From: Palsa-601 sp963801185
Lineage (GTDB): Bacteria > Actinomycetota > Acidimicrobiia > Acidimicrobiales > Bog-793
DNA length: 64,000 nucleotides
NCBI GenBank assembly: GCA_963801185.1
Contig: CAWDDW010000003.1
Coordinates: 1,984,001 to 2,048,000 of the forward strand
Reading direction: 5' to 3'
Below the pieces are notes generated by a model. That model did no database searches and had not been told where the DNA came from. It worked only from the letters and a program-made list of their open reading frames with translations. This document shows, one piece after another, positions 63,186-64,000 of this stretch. The first letter of the stretch is position 1, and every line of letters begins with the position of its first letter. The position numbers were made by a program, and so were the translations under genes.

Positions 63186-63859
63186 CAGGCGACCACCTTC
63201 AAGAAGCCATCCATGTATCCGATTGTCTGCATAGGCCCACCGTTTCCGTACACGAAGCCGAGGCCGCACGGCACGAAGCACTGCCAGGGGTACTGGCCCG
63301 GCCCGGGCGTGGTGAACGAGAACTTGACGACGTTGTGCGGTGACTTGGTCGTGCATGGCGCAGCACCGCACAGATTGGCATTGGAGTTGTTGCCGTACAG
63401 GGGGACGTTGATACCGAGAGTCGGGATCGAGAAGGTGTGGGCCACGCCGTTGCCGACGTTCGAGTTGAGGACCTTGACGGTCTTGCCGTTCACGGTCATC
63501 GAGTTGCCATAAGTCCCGGTCACCTGCCCGATCTGCTGGTTGCGGAGCGGGCTGCCGGAGTCGTACTGGAGGATCGTCATGTTGACACGTGTGTGTGCCG
63601 GAACGTCCCAGAGGGTCGTGTGAACCCACTGGCCCTGGGGGTTCTCAGTCAGGTAGGAGACCCACGTCGAATGATCGCCGGACCCGTAGGTACCGACCGA
63701 CTGCAGCGTGATGTTGACGGGCGCGCCGGCTTGATGACCGGCGGTGAAGTCGACAGTCGGAGGGCTGGTCCGGACAAAGGCCATGGCCGTGAAGATTACT
63801 AGTGACAGCGCTACTGCCAAAATCGTTGTCACGACCGCAATTTTTGCGGAACGTGTCAC
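63185..63859 (-). CDS. membrane-anchored cupredoxin-like protein ahead of ctaC
   Basis: 224 residues from GTG 63859; that start has GGGGGAG upstream, while a nine-codon longer frame begins with a GTG without one. N-terminal helix (IAVVTTILAVALSLVIFTAMAF). The rest looks like a beta-barrel cupredoxin: VAHTFSIPTLG supplies a His, and the C-terminus has PWQCFVPCGLGFVYGNGGPM, with two cysteines three residues apart and a Met, but lacks the CuA pattern Cys-x3-His after the second cysteine. It may be a blue-copper-type electron donor or a modified CuA subunit specific to this oxidase. First gene of the operon. Confidence 0.75.
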   Translation of the reverse strand: MTRSAKIAVVTTILAVALSLVIFTAMAFVRTSPPTVDFTAGHQAGAPVNITLQSVGTYGSGDHSTWVSYLTENPQGQWVHTTLWDVPAHTRVNMTILQYDSGSPLRNQQIGQVTGTYGNSMTVNGKTVKVLNSNVGNGVAHTFSIPTLGINVPLYGNNSNANLCGAAPCTTKSPHNVVKFSFTTPGPGQYPWQCFVPCGLGFVYGNGGPMQTIGYMDGFLKVVA

Positions 63860-63886
63860 GTCGCTCCCCCCAACGTCTCGGAGCAC

Positions 63887-64000
63887 CGACAGGCAGGGAG
63901 GCGAACCTGCTCACCGATGTTCAACTGGGTGTTCAGCCGAATCTAAGTCTGTCGACGTACTCCGTCAAGGACCATACCTACTTGGACCCGTGTGGACGTT
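63887..64000. other. upstream region of cta operon, no gene seen
   Basis: This stretch to the window edge contains no supported coding frame, no tRNA-like fold and no DosR-type box; the oxidase promoter is presumably here. Confidence 0.4.

Overview
This is about 64 kb of GC-rich DNA from an actinobacterium. The GC bias of the third codon positions, a DosR/DevR-type two-component system, an Acg-family nitroreductase beside a universal stress protein (USP) and an aa3-type cta operon all point that way. The class is not settled by the sequence; an Acidimicrobiia-like lineage would fit, but that is a guess. No rRNA, tRNA, CRISPR array, transposase or integrase was seen, and no gap between genes exceeds about 235 bases.

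Layout. 1-5240 (minus): an operon of NADP-glutamate dehydrogenase, two fold-type-II PLP enzymes and an 8-oxoguanine-deaminase-like amidohydrolase cut by the window edge. 5443-10942 (plus): pyruvate:ferredoxin oxidoreductase porGAB, a GltD-like flavoprotein fused to ferredoxin, and GAPDH. 10935-16294: an ACP/AMP-ligase/acyltransferase fusion and a dimethylglycine-dehydrogenase-like enzyme. 16447-24143: an Fe-S-type HTH regulator divergent from a five-gene molybdoenzyme operon (catalytic subunit, FeS subunit, NrfD, TorD chaperone, polyferredoxin). 24192-29781: CMD protein, Acg nitroreductase, two USPs, a USP companion protein and a GNAT/acyl-CoA synthetase fusion. 29884-31838: a CstR-like persulfide repressor facing a CoA-disulfide reductase-rhodanese. 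31952-38448: the DosR orthologue inside a cytochrome b operon, a DoxX protein and a DosS-like GAF kinase. 38516-39480: a second USP plus companion. 39510-47170: GT87 glycosyltransferase, ChrA, DUF3048 lipoprotein, FtsH and an ABC exporter. 47219-53240: an arginine deiminase cluster (arcA, arcB, two PNPOx proteins, an antiporter, a DDAH-like hydrolase). 53233-57175: zinc alcohol dehydrogenase, Hsp20, DUF47 plus PiT phosphate transport, and a small orphan. 57213-63859: SCO1 and the cytochrome c oxidase operon.

The theme is low-oxygen survival. A 15-bp box close to GGGACTTTCGGCCCT, the DosR/DevR-type GGGNC-N5-GNCCC palindrome, recurs about fourteen times in front of most of the catabolic and stress transcription units. 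Both the regulator (33597-34261) and its likely sensor (37282-38448) lie in the same window, each behind a box. The window therefore looks like a compact hypoxia/dormancy regulon joining fermentation (POR, arginine deiminase), an alternative molybdoenzyme respiratory complex, cytochrome b, USPs, Hsp20 and phosphate transport.

Caution: at least seven genes are broken by single-base indels whose coding continues intact in the next frame, eight of nine indels being insertions. This pattern looks more like long-read sequence error than gene decay; those genes are described as the reconstructed products.
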